NCBI GenBank assembly: GCA_026874595.1
Contig: CM049313.1
Span: forward strand, 55,782,159 to 55,846,158
DNA: 64,000 nt
DNA from: Sipunculus nudus
Taxonomy: Eukaryota > Annelida > Sipuncula > Golfingiida > Sipunculidae
Direction of reading: 5' to 3'
Part shown: piece after piece, positions 11,246-24,341 of the stretch
Layout: every line of letters starts with the position of its first letter
Numbering within the stretch: the first letter of the stretch is position 1
Translations under genes and position numbers: made by a program
The notes under the pieces: generated by a model
Database searches by the model: none
What the model saw: only the letters and a program-made list of their open reading frames with translations
What the model was told of the DNA's origin: nothing

Positions 11246-12969
11246 TTTACAAATAAACTTCAGTATTAAATATATACCAAAAGAAACAAGATTGAAAATC
11301 TGCTGCACAAACCAGGCTCTACAAAATTCATGTCATACTTTATCACGGTAAATTTAATACATTTTATATTGATTTTTACCTTTACCTTAACTTTCATGCA
11401 ACACAAGCATCCTTGGAAATTCATGAAAATAATTCATCACATTTATGACATCATGAGATATTTCATTATTAACATTCACTCTTATTTCTCTGTCTCTCAG
11501 AGTTAATTGATCTATTATAACTACTGATATCTTGGCTGTTATACTTTAATTATTTTTACCTATGTTTTGAAGAATAATTTTAAATGGAAAGCTATATATC
11601 ATTCCTGTTGACCTGTCAAAGCATCATCTTGAATGTCCCCTGAAGATATGAAACATGATTTTTAAAACATTTAATGAGAGGTCATTTAAGCATAGGATTA
11701 AGTATCAGATAAATCTGTCCAATTACTTGTGATAAATATTGCATGCTTTTGATAAAGTGCAGGCAGCATGTCAGCCTGCCTGGTCATACAGTTAACAAGA
11801 CTAGAAAATATCTGATGCCTCTGGCCCCATATTAGATCACTGCCAAACCGCTTGCTTCCTTTCGGGGACTGCAGAGACGGGCTACCTGGCCTATGATTAG
11901 ACGAATGGGAGAGCCAAGAGCCCTGGTTGTCAGACACTGAGGTGCAAATTTTATGTGACAGCAGTCCTAAGTGGCTTGTGCCAGGAATACGTGCTTGGTC
12001 TGTCTCTGTTAAGAACAGATTCAAGCCAGTGTGGCACTACCAATCTGATGGCTATATACAGTGACAAAATAAACTGTTCCTCGTCAGTCATGGTTTTTGG
12101 CATGATGATATTCATTTTACAACTCCAAATTATACATGTATAAATATATAAATATATTTAATATATATATGTGTGTGTGTGGGAATTAATATAACAAATT
12201 CATCATGTCAAATGAAGGGACTGAAAAAAACACTTCCACATGCCAAAGGTTTGAAACAAGAAGGGCTTAACATAGTAATTAGTTTAACTAAATCAGGAAA
12301 GATCTGTTGTTGATGTCTTTGACAAAAGCATGGTGTTTGAGTTAAGCCAGTTTGACAGGAGAGAAATTTACCAAGTGTAACGTTTTAGTCAAGAATACAT
12401 GGTTGCTATGTCCATATTAAGAACCCTTTCAAGCCAGTATGGTACAGCTGATCTATTGGCTATACAGTGAAAAAAGAAACCCATAATAAATTTTTTTAGC
12501 AAAATGAAACCCAAAATTATGTAGCTTTGAGTAGCTTACTGCAAGTTTATATGTGGCACACAACATACCTTTTCCTGGAAGTAACTCCCAATGGGATATA
12601 ATTTGCTTTCCCAATTAAGTCTGGATTTGAAATTAATCCATGGTGCAAAACAAGCCAAGATCAATCCTAAATATTACTGATGTCACCTATACTACAACTG
12701 AATTTAAGTGATGATCTTGTTTTGACTGACTTGACATACAAGTGTGGGAATATGACCTCTTATGTATCTCGGTCACCAGTTGTCAATTCCTGTGTTAACT
12801 TTCGAACTTTCTGACCATCTCCCCATTTATCAGATCTAATCCCACCTCAATGGTTATACACTTGTTGGAAACAAATTTGGAAAATCTGAGCCATTCAATT
12901 AACACAATGATAAAACTATATCAAACCTTAGTATGTTGACAAATTACAACAGGGGTAACAGAATGATAC
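11246..12969. other. Intron, no gene seen
   Basis: AT-rich. There is a short (AT)n/(GT)n run at about 12145-12182. A 108-codon minus-strand frame at 11698-12024 is somewhat richer in G+C than its surroundings but shows no domain or convincing splice context. Confidence 0.45.
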
Positions 12970-13050
12970 CTTTTTGACTTTCTTGAGTTCTTCACTGTCA
13001 TCTTCAAGTTTGTCGTTTGATATTTTGCGCTCCTTCTTGTACTGTCGAAG
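12970..13050 (-). CDS. RASGRF: Ras-GRF exon: charged linker before IQ motif
   Basis: This exon is 81 bases, exactly 27 codons, phase 0 at both ends. It begins LRQYKKERK, has an acidic stretch LEDDSEE, and ends LKKVKK. Vertebrate RASGRF1 has an acidic run followed by IKKIKK in the same position, just before its IQ motif. The acceptor is preceded by a pyrimidine-rich CTTCCACTTCCAG (AG at 13052-13051), and the donor is GTATCA starting at 12969. The intron separating it from the coiled-coil exon is only 642 bases, much shorter than its neighbours. An exon this short would be hard to recognise without its context. Phase and position make the call firm. Confidence 0.88.
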
Positions 13051-13692
13051 CTGGAAGTGGAAGAAGAATCTGAACTTTTTAAAAACATTCAAGTTAGGAC
13101 TGTGTCCTGTAGATGGCACCACAAGCAACATAACACTATTCTCAGTGTAGAGCCTCCCATATAGCCTCTATTTATGCCATCAAAGAAAAGTTCCAGAGCA
13201 GTTTACTGGTACACTGTATCAGACAATGCTTGCTATGACAATGTATGCACAGCTTATTATAATGGCCACATTACAGGAGCATGCTCATGCACTCTCTTCT
13301 ATTAAGGTTCAAAACATGAAATAAAATAAACATCTCTACATAAAAATTCCAGAAGACCAACTTTGTCACAATGTATATAATATATGAAGGACTACATTCT
13401 GGGAAAATATCACACATACAAATAATTGCACCTGACACATTTTTAACTTTCATGATGAAATACTGAAGATCTGATTATATGCTTATGCGCAAATGAATCA
13501 GATTTTATCAAATAAAAATAACAAGCAACTTATTAAATTATCATTGCAGATTATCATATACTTGATAAGCAAGCATTCCACTGCACAAATAAAAGCTTTC
13601 AACTGTTAATCATACATGCTGAACCATGAAAATGAATATATACATTTGTTCAATGAAACATCCATTTAATCCAGCCTAGTATTGATACATAC
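13051..13692 (-). other. RASGRF: Short Ras-GRF intron (642 bp)
   Basis: Intron between the coiled-coil and linker exons, GTATGT...CAG on the minus strand. AT-rich with nothing recognised inside. Confidence 0.85.
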
Positions 13693-13840
13693 TTCGTTCT
13701 TGAGTTTCTTGACCTCAACGGACAGTTCCTCTGTCTGCTGTACATAATGCCACTTGGCTTGTCTCTCGCTATCAAGAATCTGCAGCAGATGAAGGTGTTT
13801 CTGTTCCAGCTGTTCTTTCTGTTCAACAACCTTACTGAAG
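13693..13840 (-). CDS. RASGRF: Ras-GRF exon: coiled coil between PH1 and IQ
   Basis: This 148-base exon contributes the last base of a Ser codon and then 49 codons, from FSKVVEQKEQ to VEVKKLKNE. The motif KHLHLLQIL matches KYLHLLQIV of vertebrate RASGRF1 at the equivalent place. Leucine/hydrophobic heptads and many Glu/Lys residues indicate the coiled coil that follows PH1. Spliced to the PH exon, the sequence aligns with RASGRF1 without gaps across the junction, although the genomic exons are about 50 kb apart. The acceptor is TTTGTTTCAG with AG at 13842-13841. The donor is GTATGT starting at 13692. The exon ends in phase 0. Confidence 0.93.
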
Positions 13841-15437
13841 CTGAAACAAAAGAAAATTTTGATTGACTTCATGGCCATTCTTTTGTTATTTGTTGGTATA
13901 TTACATTATTGTACATTCTTGAGTAGGGACAGGTCCTTGCAACTTCTTTTGGGATAGGTTTTTACTTGGACCAAATATTCAAACTTCAATGGGACAAGGT
14001 GGATACCCTGGATCAGTATCTGATATATCATATATATGGCAAGCAAGAGCCCTTCATGAAAAAAAGTAAAAAAATCTCATGCTTAATGGAGAAATATGGG
14101 AAATGATCCCCATAGGACTCACTTAGAATTTCAAGACTAATAAAGTGTTATGGAAATTTTCACCAAATATGAAATTAAATGTTATTTTATTAGTCATGTT
14201 TCTCTGTATTAATTGCTTACACTTACATTTGCATATTATACAGACATGCATGCAAAGACATATGTCAATTATACATTATTGCAAGTTTCTAAATTTAAAA
14301 CATTCTTGATTTGATAATAAATTCAGTATCATTGTTATAGAGAAATAATGTTTACAGAATTAGCCCAGCTGGTATTTATGTACCCCTGAAGTGTCTGGAG
14401 CTGACTACTGAATTGCTATATGAAGGCTGAACAATGTACAGTCTCATGCATATGCATATTTTCTCTTTGACAAAAGTGACAAAAGTCTGGAGAAACATTA
14501 TCTCAAGATGCAGTATGTTTTTCTGGTTTTAATGTATTAGAAAGGATCCACTTTAACAAAGCTGAGGCAATATCTAAATTTACTCTTAGCCTGAAAGTGT
14601 TTTCAAAAGATAATTAAATATTTCTTACAGAGATGAGCTATTATTGGCCTTGTAGAATTACCACTAAGACTCTTAGACTATGTTTTGCAGAAAACCATTC
14701 CAATCAGTCTGTAGATTATATGTAACGTATATGCAACATACACTTTGTCTTAATTCAGGTTATAAATGATTTAAACATAAGACAAGAGATATAAAAACTA
14801 TCAAACCATTTCATTTACAGCTGTCTTACTCAAACATATTAGTATAAAATAAAAACCTCTGAAACAGATACTTATCATCAATTTTAAAGTCACAGTATGA
14901 ACTGTATCAAAGCTGCCTGGCATGATGTATATCCATGTAATAGAAACTAATCTCACACTAAGATAATTCAATTATTTTCCTTTAATTAGGATGCCAAATA
15001 CATCATTTCTCTCCATTACTATATATAATTATAATTATGCTAATTCTATTATCATATCATATCATATGAATCAAACCAGAAAAAAGGGTCCCTTTGTACT
15101 ATACTGTTATTTTTAGGTCTTTCCATATGACCTTTGGATCTAATAAGGTGAAATTTGTATATACGTAATGATAATTCATAAGATTTTGGCAACATTCAAC
15201 AAGTAATTAGTACCTGATTTAATAATGAAAGAGGTTAAGTAATCATATCTGATTGTATGTTAATTTATCTGACTGTTAGCACAATACCTCTGCAAAGTTT
15301 CTATGAATTATCAAGGAAATTTTGTGAAAGATCAAGAAATAAATAATTATTTTAGTTAGTGGTATTTCTTGTGTATTTTTTCTTGATCCTGTTCAAAGAT
15401 GCCCATTTATTTAACAAGGCATATTAGGTATACATGA
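13841..15437. other. Large intron, 3' end (minus-strand sense), no gene seen
   Basis: AT-rich intron with a short ATCATATCAT run near 15050. Nothing else is supported. Confidence 0.5.
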
Positions 15438-18043
15438 AAAACAAGGCCTACAGTCCTAATGCGAACCTGTGTAATGGGTTATACAACTGGTATAATGCTT
15501 CAATGGTGGACCATTACTTTTCAAGTACAGGTGTAACATGTATATGAACAATGCTAGTACTAAACATTTTGAATAAGAAACAATTACACAAACATCACTT
15601 TTGAAATTCTGGCATGGGTGCACAAAACACAAAAATGATTATAGCTTGCACCACCAGTCTTGTACACAATGAAGCTATCAGAGATATATACTTATGGCTA
15701 ATTTTTAGACTAATATATCAAACCCCTCCTGAGAAATAAGCAAGGCCATAAACTGTTAAAAAATTATTGTAAATGGCACCACCATTCTTGTATACAACAA
15801 AGCTATTCCATATGTATAAATATGCTCAATATCAGACTGATATATCAAATTCCTCTGGAGAAATAAGCAGGCACATACACTATGCAAAAGTCATTGTAGA
15901 TGGCAATACCTGTCTTGTGAATGAGAAAGCCATCAAAGATGCATAGAAAGGTTAAAATATCAAACTTACCTTGAGTCTGATGCACTGGGCCTACCAGGCT
16001 TAGGTCAGAATGACAGTTGCCTGTGAACTGTGACAAATTGCTGACTCAAGTTACTGCACTGAGTGAACTCTTGACCTGCACCTGGCTAAACTGAGTGAAC
16101 TTTTGACCTGTACCTGGCTGCACTGATTGACTTCTTGACCTGTTGCATATTCTGACACAGTTGGCAATCTGCCAAAGCTATAAATAGATCCAGGCTGAAC
16201 TTTGGTGCCAAATCTGATAAAGTGGTCAGTCTGCAACAGCTATAAATAGAATGCAGCTACTGCACTGAGTGAACTCTTGACCTATACCTGGCTCCACTGA
16301 GTAAACTCTTGACCTGTTGCCTAACCTGATACAGTTGGCGGTCTCCCAAAGCTATAAATAGATCCAGACTCACCTTTGGCCTGTTGCCAAACCTGAAATA
16401 GTAGTCACACCATTGCATAAGCTCAGAGCTTTGCTCCACATGCAGCCCTGAGGGGCATGACATCCATGAGGTGATCACATGATACCCATGAATTGATCAC
16501 ATGCTACCCATGAGATGTTCACATAGTGCCCATGAGGTGTTCACATGTCACCAATGAGGTGATCATATGCCTTGTGCCTGTCTCTCTAATTGAACTCTTG
16601 ATATATATCTGGCTGCACTGAGTGAACTCTGTTGACCTATTGCCAAATCTGAAACAGTTGGCGGTTTCTCAACAAATTCAAAGATACAGACACAATCTTG
16701 GCCTGTTGGTAGATCAGTTTACACATACTGAAAGACTTTGGTTAAAATGCTTTTTTTCAAGCTGACATAGTCCTTTTACTGTTAAAAGTCCAATAATTCT
16801 GCCAAAAAACATGCAAGTAAACTTGAACAAAGGCCACCTAAGAATTTTTTTTGTACAATGTTACAGATGTTATAATTGAAGCAACAATTTTGCAGAAGAA
16901 CACTATTGCAGTCCTCAGTTTGAGATAGAATTAGTAATGGCCATGACACAACCAAAATCAACAACCTCAATCTATTCTTATATGATTGAAAGAACCATAT
17001 CCTAGGATAATTCTTGTGAAAAATTGAAAGATTCAACTTGACAGTTGCATCATAAATATTTTAAGCTGAAAGAGGCTAAAATTAAAAGGTTTTTGCCCAT
17101 AAAAAAACAGGTAAATGTAGGTGGCGCCACAAAATCTGCAATTTCAAATATGAATCATGTGACCAACATTTACAAAATACTTGGTGATACTAGCTCCAGT
17201 GATTTCTGAGATTGCTATGTCAGTATACATACTTGGCCAAATGACTAAGTTCAAATTTGTGTAACCGCACCAAAATTCATTAAACACTATCCATTTGCAT
17301 AAACTTGAGAGGGCTTGCCTCTGGAATCATATCTGTAAAATTTTGAACAATTTGGCTTGACCATTTACAAGAAGAAGACTTTTAAAGGTTTTTCAGCTTT
17401 TTCCCCTTTAAAATCAAGTAAATGCAGATAGCAAAATAAATAAGCTGAATCCATCAACATTTGATATATGACAGATGATTGCATAAAATAGCTCCTGCTT
17501 TTCCTGAGAAATTATAGTTTAAAGTACAGATGACCGATGACCTCGTAAAAAAAGGTCAATGCAGGTGGCGCCACCAATACCTGAATTTCATTATGACTCA
17601 TGTGACCAACACTGGCATAAAATTTGGTGATGATAGCTCTGGCTGTTTCTGAGATTGTCATTTTAGTATGCTTTTTTGGACAGATGACTAAGTTCAACTT
17701 CCTGTAACTTGGCCAAAATTCACCGAACTTGTACCATTCAAACAATCTTGAGAGAGAAGGTATAACAGATTATTTCTGTGAAATGTTGAACAATTTGGCT
17801 GGACCATTTCAGAGGAGAAGATTTTTAAAGGTATTTTTAGCTTTTTCTCTATAAAATCTAAGAAAATGCAGTTAGCCATAAAATAAGCAAAATCCAATAG
17901 GGTTTTTCAGTTGACTAATTTTGCATAAAATTTTGTGATGCTAGCCGCTGTCGTTTACGATGAGTATTGGTTATTATACAGACAATGGACAACAGACAAA
18001 GGATGACGCCACACCATCGCATTATCTGACAGGTTCGCTAACA
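15438..18043 (+). mobile_element. Family 2 element, complete (subtype 2a)
   Basis: The 5' end AAAACAAGGCCTACAGTCCT leads to GCGAACCTGT at 15461-15470. The 3' end has the reverse complement ACAGGTTCGC at 18029-18038, then TAACAA. The core regions, in order, are: about 125-base units with GGCACCACCAGTCTTGTA (about 15640-15960); about 33-base units with CTGAGTGAACTCTTGACCTG (16050-16640); about 24-base units with CCCATGAGGTGTTCACATG (16450-16570); and GGTGGCGCCACC segments at 17120 and 17563. A short GACAATGGACAACAGAC microsatellite relic precedes GCCACACCATCGCATTA. Non-coding. Confidence 0.82.
16050..16640 (+). repeat. Short tandem repeats inside family 2 (33-bp and 24-bp types)
   Basis: Units such as CTGCACTGAGTGAACTCTTG followed by ACCTGTACCTGG alternate with GTCTGCCAAAGCTATAAATAG. 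A run of about five units with CCCATGAGGTGATCACATG spacing follows. The same two arrays recur at 21830-22340. The first recurs at 48180-48430. Confidence 0.85.
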
Positions 18044-18193
18044 ATGATCTCTCCTGGAAAGTATAATAGTATCTGTCATGATTATGTTACAGTAGAAAAA
18101 ATACTTCCACCAGGTGTGATCAGTGGCATGTAAAGTAAACTTTAAAAGAAGCATCCTGCACTACGCTCACAATTGAAGATGGTGACCAAAAGT

Positions 18194-20819
18194 AAACAAG
18201 GGACCTATGGGTCACGACGCTCAGCTGTTATATATGATAAAAAAATATTATTTAGAAATGAGGCACATGCTGGTTTTGTGTGGTAATAAATATAAGCTGT
18301 ATTATGAGTTGTTGTTGTTTAGCTTATGTATGATTTTGATAGTACCTTTGGAGACAGGGAAGAGGATTTATTTCATTTATTTTATTAACAAATGGAGTAC
18401 TATTGTCACACAGATTTTGACTTGGCCATATAACTTATAAGCAGAACATATAATATAAGAGTTTAACTATTTATTAAAAAAAATACAAATATTGTCCCAA
18501 ATATAATTTTTATTAAAAATAATAAGAGAATCATATGATTTTTTAAAATGAAATATAACTGATATGATTATTAAAATAATATTAAAGAATATATTCATGA
18601 ATGCATTCATGAATATATTTTAAAAGTATTTGCATGAGTATTCATATATTTTCATTTTTACCTGAATTCCCATTCTTTATGCAAGAAATTCTATAATGGA
18701 GTACAAAATCATATTCGTATTTAAATACAATTACAAAGTATTTGCACCATGTCTGGAATTTATTCAGTTTTCACCAAACAATGATGTTGAGAATCCAGAA
18801 TATACAAAATTCACACATTTAAATAATGATCATAAGTACCTGGTTTTATGGCTTTTATTTATATTAAAAAGTAACTGTAAAAAATTCATTTTGGACTAAT
18901 TTCACATCAATGTACACAGTAGACACAGCAGGAATCTAGATTAATATTATCAACTGCATCTTTGTCTAATTTCCTTCATATGATCCCTAATGATTTGTAA
19001 TGAATAATATGATTTACTTCTTTATCATTAAAATTGAACTGAAAAATGCAATAGGTGACTGCATGGTGTTATTTGGAATATGTGACATTCTACCCATCGA
19101 TACAAGATTCTTATATCATCAGTAACTGCAAGTTAATTTCCTGTTATTATAAACTAACAAATTCCTTTTCTATTTTTCTATAATTTGTTATTAAAACCAA
19201 TAAAAAATTATTAATCTATTGTTTTTTGTTATGTTCTTGGTTAAAACTACTAGATGAGTTGGGTTGGACACCTGGAACAACTGTGGCTTGCCATAAGCTG
19301 CCTGGATTCCATGTATGCCTCGCCTCAAGCGTGCATAATTTGATGAAAGGTCAACAAGGTCAACATACAGGTGACTCAAGAGGGGCTCGAGAGAGCCAAA
19401 GTCTGACAGGGTCTCACAAAAAACATTAATAAAAGCTACAATTTTTGGCCAATTTCTTTCAGCTTTCTAAACTAAAAAGCTGAAATGCTTATGTGTGCAT
19501 GATATGAAAATTATATCAACAGTGCTCACGGGAAACAAACCTGCCATGGTCACAGTTGGGCAAAATTTAAGGTACTAATTTTATATTTATACTAAATAAA
19601 ATTTGAAAAATTCAGAACTAATTTTGGGTATTCAATTGAATCTTGATTAAATAATGTTACATCCCTGACAAAAAAATCTCTAGCTTCAGCAATGCTCTTG
19701 TTAAGGGAGTAAATATATTTCTTGATTTTTTACAAAGTGCATTATTATTGGGCCCATAACTTAAAACAATTACACAATACTGACATCATTCTGGCATGTG
19801 CATTGAGAATGAAAAATATGTATATTATTTATGATTAAAGTCAGATCAGTGGTTTTGATATTAGGCAGTCTTGAAGTGTAACAATGGGTTTTTAATGGAA
19901 AAATGAAGTTTTTCATTAATATCTCGAATGTCCTAGTGACCAAATTCTTGGCATGGTAGGGCATTTTGGAGACATCTAACTGTATGCCGAATTTAAGGAA
20001 CTTACAGCTGAAGCTGGGGAGCTGAGCACTTGCAAACTGCATAACACTAGCTTGATGTAAACAATATGTTACATGGTGCTTGAAAACTTGATTAAAATCT
20101 ACAGTTTTTGATCAACTGGTTTCAAATTTTTGGTGTTAACAGTTGAAATGCTAACAAAAACATGCTGTGAAAATTAAATCCACAGTACTTACAGGAAAAA
20201 AACGTGCCATGGTCAAAGTTGGGCAAAATTTAAGGTACCAATTTTTTATTTTTATTAATATTTTAAAAAATTTTAAAGATTTTCATCTAATTTTGGGTAT
20301 ACAATTTAATTTTGATTAATTAAAGTTATATTACTGGAAAAAAGGTCCATAGTGTTAACATTTTTTGTGTTAAGTGATCAAATATCTTTTCTGATTTTTT
20401 ACAAAATGCATTATGTTTGGGCCCATAACTTTTTTAAATTAAATAATACAGACATAATTTCTGGCATGTACATAGGAACTATATAGAGGAATATTTATGG
20501 TAAATATGCGGTAAAACAGATGAGTGGTTTTGATATTAGGCAGTCCTGAAGTGTGAAAATAGGATTTTAATAAAAAATTGAGGTTTTTCCTTAATTTCTC
20601 AAAGGAACAAAGTAGCAAACACCCAGTTTTCGGCTTGGTAGGAGATCTTGGGGACATCTCACATTATGCCGAATTTTGGATTCCTAGGTCTTACGGTTTC
20701 AAAACGTGCCACATCTACGGACGGACGGACGGACGGACGGACGGACAGACAGACAGACGGACGACGGACAATGGACCACGACTAAAGCTCAGATGACTTA
20801 TAGTCAGCTGAGCTAAAAA
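18194..20819 (+). mobile_element. Family 1 element, second subtype (pairs with 48838-50733)
   Basis: The 5' end AAACAAGGGACCTATGGGTC leads to CGCTCAGCTG (about 18220). The 3' end is an (ACGG)n microsatellite at 20714-20762, then GACTTATAGTCAGCTGAG and CTAAAAA. Two core units occupy about 19500-20700: GGGCAAAATTTAAGGTAC, TTATGTTTGGGCCCATAACT and GATATTAGGCAGTCCTGAAG. The sector from 18230 to about 19440 is AT-rich and shows no clear repeat, so I am less sure that both ends belong to one element. Confidence 0.65.
20714..20766 (+). repeat. (ACGG)n / (ACAG)n microsatellite
   Basis: Tetranucleotide ACGG repeats passing into ACAG and back to ACGG at the 3' end of a family 1 element. The same placement recurs near 5519, 10150, 24275 and 50653. 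This position next to the tail is a defining feature of pearl-type bivalve elements. Confidence 0.95.
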
Positions 20820-21361
20820 TCTAATTTACAGGGGATCCCTGACAAGTACACATTCCTTCCTTGATTACAAATTTTCAAACAATATCATATGTGCAATATC
20901 ATACCTTAAGCCACAACATTGTTACAATAAACAGAACACATCTACCAACAAACAGAACCAAAATGATAATATATCAGACAGGTGAAAATGACCCTGAGAA
21001 TGAAATCTGGGTAGGTTTCACTAGGATACACTCAACTTGTATTCAGCCAAAAGGAACTGACAGCTGAAGATATTACAGATAAGTGACTAAGTACCGGTAC
21101 CTTTAATATTGCAAGGTATGTATTTAATTACTATTAACATTTTTACAGTGATGTTACACTTCAAAAGGAAAAAGAGTAAAATTACCAACACAACTCACAT
21201 CAACACTCCATAATGATCACATACTAATTAAAGATGTGCTTCAGAATATACATATAGCTCCGAATGTTAGAAATTACATGTTTCACTTGCTCCGCATGAT
21301 GATTTGGTTATTTTTCAAAATATTGCAATACATGCTGGACACTTGCACACAGAATAACTGT
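20820..21361. other. Intron between elements, no gene seen
   Basis: AT-rich sequence. Nothing recognised. Confidence 0.45.
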
Positions 21362-24341
21362 AACAAGGCCTACAGGCCTAATGCGAACCTGTGCATTGGG
21401 AAATACACCAGGTATAATGCTTCAATGCTGGACCATTACTTTTCATGTATATGAACTATGCAAGTACTAAACATTTTGAATAAGAAACAATTACACAAAC
21501 ATCACTGCTGAAATTCTGGCATAGGTGCACACAACACTAAAAAGATTGTAGCTGGCACCACCAGCCTTGTATACAACGAAGCTATCAGAGATATATACAT
21601 ACACCCAATTTCAGACTGATATATCAAACCCCTCCTGAGAAAAACGTGTGCAAAAGTCATGGTAGGTGGCGACACCTGTCTTGTGAGTGAGAAGGCCATC
21701 AAAGACACATAGACAGGTCAAAATATTAGGCCAATACATCAAACTTACCTTGAGTCTGATGCATGGGGCTGACCAGGCTTAGGTGAGAAAGGCTGTTGCC
21801 CCGAGTGAACTGTGACAAATTGCTTGCTCAGACTACTGCACTGAGTGAACTCATGACCTGCACCTGGCTAGACTGAGTGAACTTTTGACCTGTACCTGGC
21901 TGCACTGAGTGAACTCTTGACCTGTTGCATAATCTGACACAGTTGGCAGTCTGCCAAAGCTATAAATAGAATGCAGCTACTGCACTGAGTAAACTCCTGA
22001 CCCATACCTGGCTGCACATAGCTATAAATAGAATGCAGCTACTGCACTGAGTAAACTCCTGACCCATACCTGGCTGCACTGAGTGAACTCTTGACCTGTT
22101 GCCTAATCTGATACAGTTGGCAGTCTGCCAAAGCTATAAATAGATCCAGACTGACCTCTAGCCTGTTGCCAAATCTGAAAATAGTAGCCACACCATTGCA
22201 TAAGCTCATGCAGGGGCCCTGCCCTGTGGGGCTTGACACCCATGAAGTGGTCACATGGTGCCCATGAGGTGTTCACATGTCACCCATGAGGTGATCACAT
22301 GCCATGTGCTTGGCTGCACTGATTGAACTCTTGACCTATATCTGGCTGCACTGAATGAACTCTTGATCTGTTCCCAAATCTGAAACAGTTGGCAGTTTCT
22401 CAACCTATTTAAAGATACAGATTCAATCTTGGCCTGTTGGTATATCTGTTTACACATACTGAAAGACTTTGGCTAAAATTTCTTTTTTTTCAAGCAGACA
22501 TATTCATAAACTTTTTATCAAAATATCTAGAATAATAAAAGATGTAGTATTTTCATTGTTAAAGGTCCAATAGTTCTGCCAAAAATCATTCTAGTAAACT
22601 TGAACAAAGGCCACCTAAGAATAATTTTTGTGCAATGTTACAGAAGATATAATTGAAATAATGACTAAGTTCAACTTCCTGAACAAAATTGAGGGAGATG
22701 GTATAAAAGATTATTTCTGTGAAATATTGAACAATTTGGCTTGAGTGTTTCGGAGGAGAAGATTTTTAAAGTTTTTTTTAAGCCTTTTCTCAATAAAATT
22801 TAAGAAAATTTTCAGATGGCTAATTTTTTGCATTAAATTTCATGATGCTAGCTCCAATCACTTTCAAAATAGTATGGGTAAACGTACAGAAGACAAACGC
22901 CGCCACACCATCACATTAGTTCACAGGTTCACTAAAAATTAATACAGATGCATATTGAATGCATAAATTGTAATACAGATACATCTCACCGATGGCAAAA
23001 TCTTGAATTAATTTGACTATGGATACCAATTATTTATAATCCATGTACAGCCGTCTTTATATACCCACAGAGAGCTGTATAGCTGTGATTGTAAACATTG
23101 CCTGGCATGAGGAATATCTAAAAATCATAAATCTACATTTTTTAAAAGCTTTTAAAAAACATTCTTGTCAATATTAACCATAGATAACCTGAAATCTAAA
23201 TGTCTAGAGGCATGATGTAATAAATGCTGATAAACTGGTGCCAGTCTAGGTGTATCTAGATGTATCTGTTTCACACAGCTAACATATATGGTAAAATGAC
23301 TCAATTGAACCTTTATAATTCAGCCAAAATTCATTCTTTGGAACCATAAAAGATAATTATTATAAGAATTATTCAGGGGATTATTCTTGTAAAATATTAA
23401 ACAAATTGGCCTCAGTAGGGTCAGTCAAAAAAAATTTTTACAGGTTTATAACTCAAATGGGAAAATACAGCAAAATGGCTAAGTTAAGCTTCCCATAACT
23501 CAGCCAAAAATCACTGAACCAAAACCATTTGAACAAACTTGAATTATCAACATCTAAGGATAATTAATGTGTGAGATTTAAGAATTTGGCCCAGTGGTTT
23601 TTGAGGAGAAGATCTTTGTAGCACCTGAGCTAAAATGGGCTATTACAGCATATGACTAAATTCAGCTTCCCATAACTCAGCCAAAAGTCACTGAACTTAA
23701 GACTTTTTGAACAAATTTCAGAAAGCACTACCCTAGGATCATTTCTCTGCGATATTAAACTATTCGGCCATATGGTTTCAGAGAAGAAGTTTTTTGTAGC
23801 CGTCAGTATGATACGGGCACTGATGACCCCCGTACAAAAAAGGTAGATGCAGGTGGCACCACCAATACCTCAATTTCAGATATGTCTCATGTGAACAACA
23901 TTGGCATAAAATTTGGTGATGATAGCTCCAGCCGTTTCTGAGACTGTAATTTTAGTATGCTTTTATGGACAGATGGCTAAGTTCAACTTCCTGTAACTCA
24001 GCCAAAAATCACCGAACTTAAACCATTCCAACAAACTTGAAAAAGATTATTCCAGGAATCATTTCTGTGAAATACTGGACAATTTGGCTGAACAGTTTCG
24101 GAGAAGAAGATTTTTAAAGCTTTTTTAGCTTTTTCCCTATAAAATCTAAGAAAATGCAGTTAGCCAAAAAATAAGCAAAATCCGATATAGTTTTTTAGAT
24201 GACTAATTTTTTGCATAAAATTTCGTGATGCTACCTCTTGCTGTTTTCAAGATAGTATGGGTTAATGTACAGACGACGGAAGACGGCCGACGGCCGACGG
24301 ACAACGCCACACCATCGCATCAGCTCACAGGTTCGCTAAAA
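21362..24341 (+). mobile_element. Family 2 composite element (2a + 2b)
   Basis: The 5' end AACAAGGCCTACAGGCCTAA leads to GCGAACCTGTG at 21383-21393. A worn internal 3' end (CACAGGTTCAC, 22922-22932, then TAAAAATT) closes the 2a half. Sequence then continues (2b) to a second, exact end CACAGGTTCGC at 24326-24336, then TAAAAAG. A GACGGCCGACGG microsatellite lies before the final end. The copy at 47572-51884 shows the same 2a-then-2b order, lacking about 460 bases around the internal end. Non-coding throughout. Confidence 0.75.

Noticed and set aside
16140..16380. Recurrent CTATAAATAG motifs as TATA boxes
   Set aside because: They recur as part of the short tandem units of family 2 and are not followed by any gene.
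18230..19440. A gene in the AT-rich first part of the 18194-20819 element
   Set aside because: Only short frames (up to 77 codons) with no domain. More likely non-coding element or intron sequence.
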